From: Tsuneonella flava
Lineage (GTDB): Bacteria > Pseudomonadota > Alphaproteobacteria > Sphingomonadales > Sphingomonadaceae
Direction: 5' to 3'
Length of the DNA: 64,000 bases
Assembly (NCBI RefSeq): GCF_002870965.1
Contig: NZ_PHSO01000004.1
Span: 1 to 64,000, forward strand
Under the pieces are notes generated by a model, which saw only the letters and a program-made list of their open reading frames with translations, was not told where the DNA came from and searched no databases. This document shows, piece by piece, positions 1 to 10,204 of this stretch; position 1 is the stretch's first letter; every line of letters begins with the position of its first letter. Both the position numbers and the translations under genes were made by a program.

Positions 1-108
1 GGCGACAAGGCCGAAGTGGCGGATCTCGTTCCCGCCATGCTCGACAGCTTTCTGGCCAGCGATCGTGCCTTTGCCAAGGCGCGCAGGGACATGGAGGCGG
101 GGACATGA
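1..108 (+). CDS. 3' end of an unidentified element gene (partial)
   Basis: An open frame enters from the left edge and ends at the TGA at 106-108. It encodes 35 C-terminal residues rich in Ala, Asp and Lys, with no recognisable motif. The stop overlaps the ATG of the next gene (ATGA at 105-108), as in a tightly coupled operon. It is probably part of the integrative element. The function cannot be assigned from this fragment. Confidence 0.6.
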   Translation, partial: GDKAEVADLVPAMLDSFLASDRAFAKARRDMEAGT

Positions 109-416
109 CCCGGAAGCGGACAATCGGCCGCTTCCGGCGCTCTAAGCAGGGCGGATGGGAAGGGGAGATTAACACCCTGTCGATCCAGCGTGCGATCCGG
201 CTTGTGCCCAACGACAATAGGGTCAGCGACAACGCCCCGGCGTTCCGGGTCATGCTGGGCTGGCAGCATATCGGGGACGCCTGGGAGCGCCTGTCGCGCA
301 CCGAGCCTCCCCGTGAATATTGGCGGGTGCGGATCGACGATCCCTTCTGTCCGCTCAGCGCCATGCTGTTCCCCGACGCCGAAGGCATGACCGCGCAACT
401 GGTGCTGCAGGTCTGA
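105..416 (+). CDS. DUF736 family protein
   Basis: A protein of 103 residues. The pattern of an N-terminal IGxF strand, a Gly-Glu-Ile strand, 'RLVPND', 'DNAPAFRV' and 'WRVRIDDPFCP' fits the DUF736 family, which is usually about 100 residues long. The biochemical role of the family is unknown. Its members are typically found on integrative conjugative elements and plasmids in Alphaproteobacteria. The start overlaps the preceding stop by 4 nt, and the next gene begins 2 nt after its stop, which suggests one transcription unit with the excisionase-like gene and the integrase. Confidence 0.8.
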   Translation: MTRKRTIGRFRRSKQGGWEGEINTLSIQRAIRLVPNDNRVSDNAPAFRVMLGWQHIGDAWERLSRTEPPREYWRVRIDDPFCPLSAMLFPDAEGMTAQLVLQV

Positions 417-418
417 CC

Positions 419-736
419 ATGGGCGAGGAAGCCGAGCGCGTTCTGACCATCCGGGAAGCGGCGGCGCTGCTCAAGGTGCACCCCAACACCATCCGCAATT
501 TGCTGGCCGAGGGCCGCATTCCGGCGGCCCGCGTCGGGCGCCAGTGGCGCTTTTTGGAAGGCGAACTTGTCGCCTGGATTCGCTCGGGCTACTCTGCGCC
601 TGCACGAATGCAGTCAGGTGCCCAACGAAAGGAGGCATTATGGCACTCTGGAAACGTGCAGGAAAATACTACGTCAAGCTCACAGCACCTGACGGAACGC
701 TCATTAGACGCTCTACTGGAACGACCGACAGGCTGA
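419..736 (+). CDS. Excisionase-like helix-turn-helix DNA-binding protein
   Basis: A protein of 105 residues. Residues 7-55 form a MerR/excisionase-type HTH: 'LTIREAAALLKVHPNTIRNLLAEGRIP' is followed by 'RVGRQWRF', the winged part common in the excisionase/MerR_17 family. Such proteins bend DNA at attachment sites or act as small repressors. The tail after about residue 60 is Ser/Gln-rich and looks disordered. The last 97 nt overlap the integrase gene in another frame. ATG 419 is chosen because the HTH begins right after it, and the longer frame from 320 would run through the DUF736 gene. A role as recombination directionality factor is inferred from position. Confidence 0.75.
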   Translation: MGEEAERVLTIREAAALLKVHPNTIRNLLAEGRIPAARVGRQWRFLEGELVAWIRSGYSAPARMQSGAQRKEALWHSGNVQENTTSSSQHLTERSLDALLERPTG

Positions 737-1767
737 AGGCGCTCGAATTTCACGACAAGTTGAAGGCCGAGCTGTGGGACCTTGCCAGGCTGAAGCAGAA
801 GCCGAAACGGACTTGGGACGAGGCGGCTTTGCGGTGGCTGAAGGAGAAGGCACACAAGAAGTCCTACCGGGACGATGTGAGCCGGATCCGGTGGTTCACC
901 AAGCATCTGCGTGGCAAGACATTGGATCAGGTGAGCAGGGACATGATCGATCGGCTCATATCGCGCCATTTCGCCCGCAAGAGCGATCGCACCAAGGATC
1001 TCTATGTCGCGCTCATCCGCGCGATCTTCCGGAAGGCGATGCGGGAATGGGAATGGATCGCGCATGTGCCGGCGTTCAAGACCTATGCGCGCAGTGGCCG
1101 GGTCAGGGTGCGGTTTCTCACCCATGATCAGGCCGCCGAGCTCATGGGTCGGCTTCCTGAACACCAGCGCGAGGTGGTGCTGTTCGCTTTGTCGACCGGC
1201 CTGCGTCAGGGCAACATACTCCATCTGCGATGGGATCAGGTCGATATGACCCGGCGCATCGTCACGATCGGATATGGCGAGACCAAGAACGGGGAGGCGC
1301 TCGGCGTGCCCCTGAACGAGGCGGCCCTTGGCGTATTACGGCGGCAGAAGGGCAAGCATCCGGTTCATGTGTTCACATTTCGGGGCAAGCGCCTTGCCAA
1401 TGCGAATACGCGGACCTGGCGTGCGGCATTGAAGGCCTGCGGGATCGAGGATTTTCGCTGGCACGATCTGCGGCACACCTGGGCGACCTGGCTCCGGCAG
1501 AATGACGTGCCCACCTGGGTGCTTCAGGAGCTGGGGGGATGGAAATCGGAGTCGATGGTGCGGCGTTATGCGCACATGTCGGTGAAGCACCTCCAGCCCT
1601 ATGCCGACCAGCTGATTTTACCGGGCACAGACCCGCTGATTAATCCGGTCACAGACACGAAAAAGTCTAACTGCCCGGAAAAGCTGGAAAGCTCCGGTCA
1701 CAAAAATGGTCACAGTGAGAGCCGTCCGCGGCTCAAGCTTGTCGCCGGCCTCGACGTAAGCTCTTGA
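640..1767 (+). CDS. Site-specific tyrosine integrase
   Basis: A protein of 375 residues, a typical length for a phage/ICE integrase. The catalytic set is visible: Arg189 in 'STGLRQG', the His275-x-x-Arg278 box in 'HDLRHTWATWL', Trp in 'LGGWKS' and the nucleophile Tyr310 in 'VRRYAHMS'. The N-terminal part is a SAM-like core-binding domain. ATG 640 is preferred because AAAGGAGG stands just upstream at 628-634. The longer frame from 544 translates the 3' end of the HTH gene out of frame. The enzyme should recombine the element with the tRNA-Lys site that begins 17 nt after its stop. Confidence 0.93.
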   Translation: MALWKRAGKYYVKLTAPDGTLIRRSTGTTDRLKALEFHDKLKAELWDLARLKQKPKRTWDEAALRWLKEKAHKKSYRDDVSRIRWFTKHLRGKTLDQVSRDMIDRLISRHFARKSDRTKDLYVALIRAIFRKAMREWEWIAHVPAFKTYARSGRVRVRFLTHDQAAELMGRLPEHQREVVLFALSTGLRQGNILHLRWDQVDMTRRIVTIGYGETKNGEALGVPLNEAALGVLRRQKGKHPVHVFTFRGKRLANANTRTWRAALKACGIEDFRWHDLRHTWATWLRQNDVPTWVLQELGGWKSESMVRRYAHMSVKHLQPYADQLILPGTDPLINPVTDTKKSNCPEKLESSGHKNGHSESRPRLKLVAGLDVSS

Positions 1768-1784
1768 TTGTAAAGGAAGAAAAA

Positions 1785-1860
<76 letters not shown>

Positions 1861-1962
1861 ACATCCAACTGACAGGGCCATTTGTCGGCTCCGAATCGTC
1901 GGGAGACGCGCATATAAACGCTCCGGCGCGGATGCCAAGGGGGTGAATGCCTTTTTTGGAGC

Positions 1963-3081
1963 TTAAGTTGAAAGCCCGCTCCGTCCGGCCTTCACGGTCC
2001 AGCGGTTAATGGCCATCAGCGTGCCGATGCATATCATGTTGGTCATCATAGAGCTTCCGCCATGGCTCATGAAGGGTAGTGGTATGCCAACGACCGGAGC
2101 CAGGCCCATCACCATCATCAGATTGATGACCACGTAGAAGAAGATAGTCGCCACCATGCCGCCTGCCAGCAGGCGCGAGAAGCGATCCTGAGACGACAGG
2201 GCAACCTTCCATCCCCAGCGCAGGATCAGGAAGAACATCAGCAGGACGAACATCCCACCGATGAAGCCCCATTCCTCGGCCATCGTGGCGAAAACGAAAT
2301 CTGTGTGGGGTTCGGGAAGGTAGTTCAGATGGCTCTGTGAACCGTTATTGAAACCCTTGCCGCTGAGCCCACCGGATCCGATAGCGATCTTTGACTGCGT
2401 GATGTGATAACCATCGCCCAACGGATCGCTCTCCGGGTCGAGGAAAGTGAAGACGCGTTTCTGCTGATACGGCTTCAGCCCCACGAAAAACGCGATAGGC
2501 GCCGCAATAACGCCTGCGATACCTCCGCCGATGAACCAGCGTAGCGGTAGGCCGGCGAGGAACATCACAACCACTCCGCCGAAACCGATGGCCAGCGCAG
2601 TGCCCAGATCGGGCTGTGCGAGGACAAGCAGCATGGGCATCCCGATCATTGCACCGGCGGGGACGATCGAACGCCAGGTCGGTACCATGCCCGATGGCAG
2701 GGACGCATAGAACCGGGCCAGAACGAGCACGATTACCGGTTTCATCAATTCCGACGGCTGAAGGACTAAGGGCCCCAGATTGATCCAGCGCTGGCTACCC
2801 CCGTTGATGGCTCCGACTGCTTCCACTGCCACCAGCAAAAGCAGTACGATGATATAGGCAGGGTACGCAAGCAATTGGACAAAGTCCTTACGTACCAGAG
2901 TCATCACCGATGCGAGCACAAGAAAGACGGAAAACCGGATCAGATGCGACAGAGCGTATGGCTGCATATGGCCGCCGCCTGCCGAGTAGAGTACTGCACC
3001 GCCAAAGCAAACGAGGGCGATCAGCGGGATCAGCATCTGCCATGGTTGGCGAGCGATGGGGGCGGGAATAATACCGCTCAT
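1963..3081 (-). CDS. rodA: Peptidoglycan glycosyltransferase RodA (SEDS family)
   Basis: RodA polymerises lipid II into glycan strands during elongation, in complex with PBP2. The protein has 372 residues and about ten membrane helices. SEDS signatures are present: 'LQPSELMK' near residue 108, 'AQPDLGTAL' near 155, and 'PEPHTDF' with Asp261, which matches the catalytic Asp of the fourth extracellular loop (Asp262 in E. coli). The start overlaps the stop of mrdA (3078-3081), so the two are translationally coupled. It is the last gene of the minus-strand mreB-mreC-mreD-mrdA-rodA operon. Confidence 0.97.
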   Translation of the reverse strand: MSGIIPAPIARQPWQMLIPLIALVCFGGAVLYSAGGGHMQPYALSHLIRFSVFLVLASVMTLVRKDFVQLLAYPAYIIVLLLLVAVEAVGAINGGSQRWINLGPLVLQPSELMKPVIVLVLARFYASLPSGMVPTWRSIVPAGAMIGMPMLLVLAQPDLGTALAIGFGGVVVMFLAGLPLRWFIGGGIAGVIAAPIAFFVGLKPYQQKRVFTFLDPESDPLGDGYHITQSKIAIGSGGLSGKGFNNGSQSHLNYLPEPHTDFVFATMAEEWGFIGGMFVLLMFFLILRWGWKVALSSQDRFSRLLAGGMVATIFFYVVINLMMVMGLAPVVGIPLPFMSHGGSSMMTNMICIGTLMAINRWTVKAGRSGLST

Positions 3082-5135
3082 CTTGCGTTGTCGGGATTGG
3101 CTGAGGAAGAGGCCTTCTCGCCAGGCTGGCCCTTGTTAGCGGCATTGTCGGTTACATCGGATTTGGGCTTAACGCGTGCTTCGGCATCGGCGCGGGATTC
3201 TTGCTGATCGAGGTTATAGGCTTCTTCCGGTACGGCAACGCCCGTTTTGCCAACGAATGCCGCATATTGGCGCGCCATACGCTGCGCTGGTTTGCCGCCC
3301 CACTGCTTCTCGAGGCCGTGCAGAGCATCCAGCGCTTTGGCTGGGTCGAACAGAAAGGTCATGACGTCGCGCGCAATCGGATAGGCAGAGCCTGACCCGC
3401 CGCCGTGTTCGATCACCACCGCACAGGCATAGCGCGGATTGTTGAACGGGGCGAAGCAGATGAACAGGCCGTGGTCGCGATATTTCCAGGGGCCGGTCTT
3501 GCCATCCGAGATGCCGAGCGAGACCACTTGTGCAGTGCCCGTTTTACCAGCCATCAGCACGTCGTCGATTGGCAGCCGTGCGCGCCCGGCGGTGCCGGGG
3601 CCATTGATCACGTCGCTCATCGCATTCTGGATGATCTGCACATGATCGCCGTGGAAATTCATGCTTCCGAACCTGGAGGGTTTCCCATCGAGAATCAGAC
3701 GCGGCATCACGGTTCTACCGGTCGCGATCCGCGCAGCATAGACCGCAAGCTGCAATGGATTGAACAGCATGTAGCCCTGGCCGATTGTTGCGTTCACGGT
3801 ATCGAAGGCCTGCCATTCACGGCCATACTTTTTTAGCTTCCACTCCGGATCGGGCACAGTGCCGTAGAACTGGCTGGCCACAGGCAGAGGAAACTCCTGT
3901 CCCAGGCCGCAACGGCGCGCCATCTCGGAGATCACGTTCATCCCGAGCTTCTGAGCAAAGTGATAGAAATAGACGTCGCAGGACTGATAGATGCCCTTCG
4001 CCATGTTAACACTGCCATGTCCGCGGCGGTTCCAGCAGTGAAACACACGGTTGCCCACGCGCAGGCCGCCATTGCAGGTGACGGTCGCATCGGGGGACAG
4101 CCCGGCTTCCAGAAAAGCCATCGCCACCATCGGCTTCACTGTCGAGCCCGGCGGATAGAGCCCTTGCAGCACTTTGTTGCGCAGGGGCACCCGGTCGTTC
4201 TTGCTCAGCATCGAATATTCGAGACGACCGATCCCGTCGGAGAAGCTGTTAGGGTCGAAACTGGGCATGGAGGACATGCACAGAAGGTCGCCTGTCAGGC
4301 AGTCGATCACCACCACCGAACCGGATTCGAGTCCAATCCTGCGCGCGGCATAGTCCTGCAACGGCCCGTCGATAGTCAGATGGACAGGATGGCCAGGCAC
4401 ATCTTCGCGCGTTTCGAGGTCGCGCACCCTGCGGCCTGTCGCCGTGACCTCCACCCGCCGTGCGCCGGGCATGCCGCGCAGTTCCTGTTCGAACTGCTTT
4501 TCGATCCCGTCCTTACCCACTTTGAAACCGGGTGTGAGCAGTAGCGGTTTGGGCTCACGCTCGTACTCCTCACGGCTAGGCGCGCCGACATAACCAACCA
4601 GATGGCCGACAGAAGGCCCGGTCGGATAAAACCGGGAAAAGCCCCGTTGAGGTACGACACCTGGCAGATCGGGCAGCCGGACGCTGACTGCGGCGAATTG
4701 ATCGTAATCGAGGCCGTTGGCGACTTCGACTGGTGCGAAACCGCGGCTCTTTTCCACTTTGTCGAGGATCTCGTCGACTTTGACTTTATCCAAGCTGAGC
4801 AAAGTAGCGAGTTCGCCAATTTCCGCCTCAGCATCGCGCATCCGATCGGGGATTACATCAACCCGGAAGTCCGCACGGTTAGAGGCGAGGGGCACGCCGT
4901 TGCGATCCAGAATCCAGCCGCGGCGCGGCGGGATCAGTGAAAGGTTGACCCGGTTGCTTTCCGCCTCCGTCTTGTATTTTGCATTCTCGAAGATCGAGAG
5001 ATAGCCCATCCGCGCGGCCAGCAGCACGCCGAGGCCGCCTTGCACGCCAGCAATCACGAAACTTCGACGGTCGAAGCTGTTGGAGAGAGTGGCGGGACTA
5101 ACGATTGCGCGCGCGCGCTGGCGCTTGCGACGCAT
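3078..5135 (-). CDS. mrdA: Penicillin-binding protein 2 (elongation transpeptidase)
   Basis: A class B PBP of 685 residues that cross-links peptidoglycan in the elongasome, anchored by one N-terminal helix (about residues 25-48). The dimerisation/pedestal domain precedes the transpeptidase domain. Active-site motifs are Ser331-x-x-Lys334 ('GSTVKP'), Ser385-Cys-Asp387 as the SxN-type motif and Lys531-Thr-Gly ('AGKTGTAQ'). 'NATIGQGY' near 448 is also typical of PBP2. The C-terminal tail after about residue 630 is charged and low in complexity. The second motif reads SCD instead of SxN. Start and stop overlap mreD by one base and rodA by four. Confidence 0.96.
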   Translation of the reverse strand: MRRKRQRARAIVSPATLSNSFDRRSFVIAGVQGGLGVLLAARMGYLSIFENAKYKTEAESNRVNLSLIPPRRGWILDRNGVPLASNRADFRVDVIPDRMRDAEAEIGELATLLSLDKVKVDEILDKVEKSRGFAPVEVANGLDYDQFAAVSVRLPDLPGVVPQRGFSRFYPTGPSVGHLVGYVGAPSREEYEREPKPLLLTPGFKVGKDGIEKQFEQELRGMPGARRVEVTATGRRVRDLETREDVPGHPVHLTIDGPLQDYAARRIGLESGSVVVIDCLTGDLLCMSSMPSFDPNSFSDGIGRLEYSMLSKNDRVPLRNKVLQGLYPPGSTVKPMVAMAFLEAGLSPDATVTCNGGLRVGNRVFHCWNRRGHGSVNMAKGIYQSCDVYFYHFAQKLGMNVISEMARRCGLGQEFPLPVASQFYGTVPDPEWKLKKYGREWQAFDTVNATIGQGYMLFNPLQLAVYAARIATGRTVMPRLILDGKPSRFGSMNFHGDHVQIIQNAMSDVINGPGTAGRARLPIDDVLMAGKTGTAQVVSLGISDGKTGPWKYRDHGLFICFAPFNNPRYACAVVIEHGGGSGSAYPIARDVMTFLFDPAKALDALHGLEKQWGGKPAQRMARQYAAFVGKTGVAVPEEAYNLDQQESRADAEARVKPKSDVTDNAANKGQPGEKASSSANPDNAR

Positions 5136-5692
5136 CAGCCGATCACCCGCACGCGCATCAACCTGAATCTGTCAAGCACAGCAACCATACGTGCGATAAT
5201 GGGGAATATGCATATCGAGAGCAAGAACTGGGGCACCATTACAACAATCGCGGTAATATCGATCCGCGCACCTGAAAGCATAGCAGCCGCAATCAAGTAG
5301 GCTGCGATGAAGACAACGCCAACCAGCCAGTCTTGCAAGAAACCTCGCCAGGGAAAGCGTGCCTCCAGCAATTCGATGCTCAGCATAGTTAACGACCATA
5401 GCAGAATAGCAGAACCGAATGGCTGCCCGCTGAACAGGTCATCGAACATACCCAAAAGTGTGCCCGCCCACACTGGTAAAAGGCCCGGGCGCACGAGCCT
5501 CCACGCGATCATCATCAGGTATCCGAGCGGCGGCACCAATGGGATCGCTGAAGCAATCGGCAATTGCGGCAACAGCGACGCGAACATGATCGTGATCCAC
5601 GGTGTCGCATAAGCGAGGATCGGGGAATGCGTGCGATTGATCTTGCTGCCGTAGCGATCGCGGCGGGCCTTGCCGGAAATCGGATCGATCAT
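5135..5692 (-). CDS. mreD: Rod shape-determining protein MreD
   Basis: A protein of 185 residues with about five hydrophobic helices, the size and profile of MreD, an integral membrane partner of MreC in the elongasome. Sequence conservation in this family is low, so the call leans on position between mreC and mrdA as well as 'GLLPVWAGTLLGMFDDLFSGQPFG', which resembles the MreD stretch where the chain is G-x-x-D. The start overlaps the end of mreC (5689-5692) and the stop overlaps the mrdA start codon. Confidence 0.93.
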   Translation of the reverse strand: MIDPISGKARRDRYGSKINRTHSPILAYATPWITIMFASLLPQLPIASAIPLVPPLGYLMMIAWRLVRPGLLPVWAGTLLGMFDDLFSGQPFGSAILLWSLTMLSIELLEARFPWRGFLQDWLVGVVFIAAYLIAAAMLSGARIDITAIVVMVPQFLLSICIFPIIARMVAVLDRFRLMRVRVIG

Positions 5693-6606
5693 TGGGCTGC
5701 CGCACCGGTTGACTGATCGCTTGCCAATGCTTCGCTAACAGGTGTCTTCGCACTCTCGACCGCTTTGGGTTGCCAGATCGGTTCTACAGCGACGAAATCG
5801 GTAGCGGCGGGATCGGCGATGACCCGGGCGATGCCGCCGTCGGATGTCACCTGATCGAGAATCGCGACGGCAACGCCGGGCTGATAATATCCGCCTGCGC
5901 CGCTGGTCACAAAAACATCGCCGCGCTTGAGTGGGTTGACCCCCAGATTGATGAGCCGGATACGCAAACGACCGTCGCCGCGCCCTTCGGCGAAAGCGAC
6001 AACATCGTCTTTCGCACGGCGAACAGGCAACACACTCTCGCTATCGGACAACAGCAATACGCGCGCGCTGTGCTGGCCGACTTCCAATACCCGGCCGACC
6101 ACTCCACGCGGGGAACGAACGGGCATGCCCACCCTAACACCGTGATTACTTCCCGCACCGAGGTAAGCGAAGCGGCGCGTACTGGAGGCAGACGATCCCA
6201 CAAGTCGGGTGATTGTGACCGGCGGCGCCTGCGTATCCCGCAGCCCGAGCAGAGTTTTGAGACGCGCGTTCTCTTGGCGGACCGCGTCCGCCTCCTTCAG
6301 GCGAATGCGGGCCAGTTCGACCTCTTTTTTGAGTTTGGCGTTCTGACTTCCCGCGCGGAGATAGCCGGAGATGGAATCGAACAGACCTTGACCCTCGGTC
6401 CGGGCAGCCGCACCCGCTTCGCCAACCGGTGCGACAACATCACTGGCAGAGGTACGAAACCCATTAAACGAAGTGGGTCGCCACAGCGATATGCCGAGCA
6501 ACAGCGCACCGAACAGTGCGCCGATCGTAGCCAGCACGTAGCCGGTGAACAGTCCGTATTGCGCCCTGCGCGAATGCCCGGAGCGCCGTGACGAAGGCGG
6601 CGCCAT
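5689..6606 (-). CDS. mreC: Rod shape-determining protein MreC
   Basis: A protein of 305 residues with a basic cytoplasmic N-terminus, one membrane helix at about 18-42, a coiled coil at about 75-115 ('KKEVELARIRLKEADAVRQE') and the periplasmic beta domain with 'GVVGRVLEVG', 'ARVLLLSD' and 'GDVFVTSG'. MreC is the periplasmic scaffold that activates PBP2-RodA. The last 25 residues are Ala/Ser/Thr-rich and probably unstructured. It follows mreB after 13 nt and overlaps mreD by 4 nt. Confidence 0.95.
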   Translation of the reverse strand: MAPPSSRRSGHSRRAQYGLFTGYVLATIGALFGALLLGISLWRPTSFNGFRTSASDVVAPVGEAGAAARTEGQGLFDSISGYLRAGSQNAKLKKEVELARIRLKEADAVRQENARLKTLLGLRDTQAPPVTITRLVGSSASSTRRFAYLGAGSNHGVRVGMPVRSPRGVVGRVLEVGQHSARVLLLSDSESVLPVRRAKDDVVAFAEGRGDGRLRIRLINLGVNPLKRGDVFVTSGAGGYYQPGVAVAILDQVTSDGGIARVIADPAATDFVAVEPIWQPKAVESAKTPVSEALASDQSTGAAAQ

Positions 6607-6619
6607 GTCTTTCTTCCCC

Positions 6620-7789
<1,170 letters not shown>

Positions 7790-7856
7790 TTAAATTGCTG
7801 GTTTATTCGCACCGTTTGCCTCGAAAAACCGCCGCTTGATCGCTAGGCTGCGTGAC

Positions 7857-9695
7857 ATGCCTACGATCAGACGTTTGCCGGAGTCCCTCGTCAACCGCAT
7901 CGCCGCTGGTGAAGTGGTGGAACGACCGGCGGCCGCGCTCAAAGAATTAATTGAAAATGCAATTGATTCTGGCGCGCGATCAATTTTGGTGTCGCTGGTC
8001 GAAGGCGGGCTAGATCGGATCGAAGTGACTGACGACGGGTGCGGGATGACGCCCGAAGAAATGGCGCTCGCGCTTGAACGCCATGCCACTTCCAAATTGC
8101 CGGACGATGCGATCGAACAGGTTGCCACTCTGGGCTTTCGTGGGGAGGCTTTGCCGTCCATCGCCAGCGTCGCGCGGTTCACGCTCGAAAGCCGGCCTAA
8201 GGGGGCTGAGCAGGGCTGGCGCAAAGTGGTTGATCACGGCGAACTGGTGGAAGATGGTCCCGCTGCGCTGCCACCGGGAACGCGCGTTCGGGTGGAGCAT
8301 CTGTTCGGCAAAATTCCGGCGCGGCGCAAGTTTCTGCGGACCCCGCGCAGCGAATATGCCGCCTGTCTCGATGTCGTGCGACGATTGGGGATGGCGCGGC
8401 CCGATATCGGCTTCTCGCTCGAACATGGTGGCCGTCGGGTTCTGGCGTTGCAATCGGGGCAGGGGCTGGTGGAGCGTGTTGCTCAGGTCGTTGCGCGCGA
8501 GTTGAAGGACAACGGCGTTCCAATCGATTTCGAGCGCCCGACGCAAAGTGGCATTATGACACTGGGCGGGATCGCTGGACTGCCGACATACAATCGCGGC
8601 GTGGCCGATCACCAGTATCTGTTCGTCAACGGCCGCCCGGTGAAAGACCGGTTGCTGATTGGTGCGGTTCGTGGTGCCTATGCCGACATGCTGGCGCGGG
8701 ATCGCCACGCCGTGCTGGCGCTGTTCCTCGATATGCCGCCGGAAGAAGTCGATGTGAACGTTCATCCCGCGAAGACCGAAGTGCGTTTTCGCGATTCCGC
8801 CGGAGTGCGCGGTTTTATCGTGTCGGGGCTGCGCCACGCACTTTCGACAGGCGATCGCCGCAGTGCACAAGCTCCCGACGCCTCCGCTATGGGGCGCTGG
8901 ACCAGTGAACCGGTGCAGCCCGATCCGGCACCTTCACTCCAGTCGCTTTTCTCCGGGCGAGACTGGAGTGGCTCATCTGCTTCGGTGCGCGAGGCGCCGA
9001 CTGTCTGGCGTTCAGCGGATACAGAGGTGGCGAATATTCCGCAGGGCGATACGGCCTCGGCTCCGTCCGGGCGGGCAGAAGAGGCGGCGCCGTTGCCGGA
9101 AGATGTCGCAGCCTATCCGCTGGGAATTGCGCGAGGGCAGGTGGCCGAAACGTATATCGTGGCAGAGGCAGAGGATGGTCTTGTCATCGTCGATCAGCAT
9201 GCCGCGCATGAACGGCTCGTATTGGAACGCCTGCGTGCTGCGGGCGCGGAAGAGGCAGTAGCGCGGGCGCAGGCATTGCTGATCCCCGAAGTGGTGGAGC
9301 TCGATGAACCCGATTGCGACCGGTTGGAAAGTGCGACGGAGAAGCTGGCGACGATGGGCCTTGCCATCGAACGTTTCGGCCCCGGCGCAATGCTGGTCCG
9401 CAGCCTGCCCCATGCACTTGCCAAGGCGGATCCGCACCAGTTGCTGGCCGATATCGCTGACGATCTGGCGAAGCATGGAGAAGCGCTCTTGCTGGGCGAA
9501 AAACTCGATCTGGTGCTGGCGACGATGGCTTGCCACGGATCGGTGCGTGCCGGGCGCGTTCTGTCGGTAGCGGAAATGAATGCTCTGCTGCGCGAAATGG
9601 AGCGCACGCCGCGTTCAGGCCAATGCAATCACGGGCGCCCGACTTGGGTTAAGCTCAAAATGGAAGACGTCGAAAAACTGTTTGGGAGGCATTGA
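7857..9695 (+). CDS. mutL: DNA mismatch repair protein MutL (endonuclease type)
   Basis: A protein of 612 residues. The N-terminal GHKL ATPase shows 'ELIENAIDSGA', 'DDGCGM' and 'GFRGEAL'. The C-terminal dimerisation domain carries DQHAAHERLVLE, which satisfies the DQHA(x2)E(x4)E metal-binding endonuclease motif, together with 'ACHGSVRAG' and 'CNHGRP'. This is the nicking type of MutL found in bacteria without MutH. A Pro/Ser/Ala-rich linker spans about 335-420. ATG 7857 is preferred over the upstream in-frame TTG at 7836, since MPTIRRLPESLVNRIAAGEV is the usual MutL N-terminus. The next gene starts at the last base of its stop codon. Confidence 0.97.
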   Translation: MPTIRRLPESLVNRIAAGEVVERPAAALKELIENAIDSGARSILVSLVEGGLDRIEVTDDGCGMTPEEMALALERHATSKLPDDAIEQVATLGFRGEALPSIASVARFTLESRPKGAEQGWRKVVDHGELVEDGPAALPPGTRVRVEHLFGKIPARRKFLRTPRSEYAACLDVVRRLGMARPDIGFSLEHGGRRVLALQSGQGLVERVAQVVARELKDNGVPIDFERPTQSGIMTLGGIAGLPTYNRGVADHQYLFVNGRPVKDRLLIGAVRGAYADMLARDRHAVLALFLDMPPEEVDVNVHPAKTEVRFRDSAGVRGFIVSGLRHALSTGDRRSAQAPDASAMGRWTSEPVQPDPAPSLQSLFSGRDWSGSSASVREAPTVWRSADTEVANIPQGDTASAPSGRAEEAAPLPEDVAAYPLGIARGQVAETYIVAEAEDGLVIVDQHAAHERLVLERLRAAGAEEAVARAQALLIPEVVELDEPDCDRLESATEKLATMGLAIERFGPGAMLVRSLPHALAKADPHQLLADIADDLAKHGEALLLGEKLDLVLATMACHGSVRAGRVLSVAEMNALLREMERTPRSGQCNHGRPTWVKLKMEDVEKLFGRH

Positions 9696-10195
9696 TGCGT
9701 TTGTGGGTTGTGCCGGTTCTGGCGTTGCTGGCCACCGGGTGTGGCAAAGAGGAAATGACCCCGGCTCAGCGCGCGGCGCAGGATGCGAAGGACATCGCCG
9801 CGGTAAAGGCAGCAAGTACCCCTCCGCCGGTGCCGGTCAGTCCGCAGGCAATCCTTTATCCCGATATTGAGAAAGCTGGGATCTACGGCGCTTCCTGTAG
9901 CTTCGCGCCCGATAAGGAACTGGGCGCAGTTGCCATCGCGATGGACGATTACGGCTACATGAAAATCGATGACAAGATGATGATCTTCGCTGCAGATAAG
10001 GGGAGCGGGAAATTGCCGGGTGTGGCCTGGGGCCGCTACGATGGGCGCGAATACAATTTCATGATCGACGTAGCGAAGGGCGAGGGGGAGAAGACCGGCG
10101 GTGAAACGGTCAACTACCCTGCGCGAATGGTGCTGAAGAATTCCCGCGACCAGGTGGTGTATGAAGCGAATGGCACCGCGCAGTGCGGCGCCTGA
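9695..10195 (+). CDS. Small predicted lipoprotein of unknown function
   Basis: A protein of 166 residues. The N-terminus MRLWVVPVLALLATGC is a lipoprotein signal with lipobox LATGC, so the mature protein should start at Cys16. An Ala/Lys/Asp-rich stretch (about 20-45) is followed by a compact domain that begins 'LYPDIEKAGIYGASCSFAP' and contains two further cysteines, one near residue 68 and one near the C-terminus, which could form a disulfide. ATG 9695 shares its A with the TGA of mutL (TGATG), so it is translationally coupled to mutL. I do not recognise a named family. Confidence 0.8.
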   Translation: MRLWVVPVLALLATGCGKEEMTPAQRAAQDAKDIAAVKAASTPPPVPVSPQAILYPDIEKAGIYGASCSFAPDKELGAVAIAMDDYGYMKIDDKMMIFAADKGSGKLPGVAWGRYDGREYNFMIDVAKGEGEKTGGETVNYPARMVLKNSRDQVVYEANGTAQCGA

Positions 10196-10204
10196 TCCGG
10201 TGAA

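Larger units (their letters stand above)
1..1784. mobile_element. Terminal part of an integrative element next to tRNA-Lys
   Basis: The segment holds a DUF736 protein, an excisionase-like HTH protein and a tyrosine integrase, all on the plus strand and packed with overlaps. The integrase stops 17 nt before the 3' end of a tRNA-Lys gene, and chromosomal cell-shape genes follow on the other side. Tyrosine-integrase elements commonly insert at tRNA 3' ends, with the integrase gene next to the attachment site, and DUF736 proteins are common on integrative conjugative elements and plasmids of Alphaproteobacteria. The rest of the element and the second attachment site lie to the left of the window. 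The type of element (conjugative or merely mobilisable) cannot be told from this part. Confidence 0.75.
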
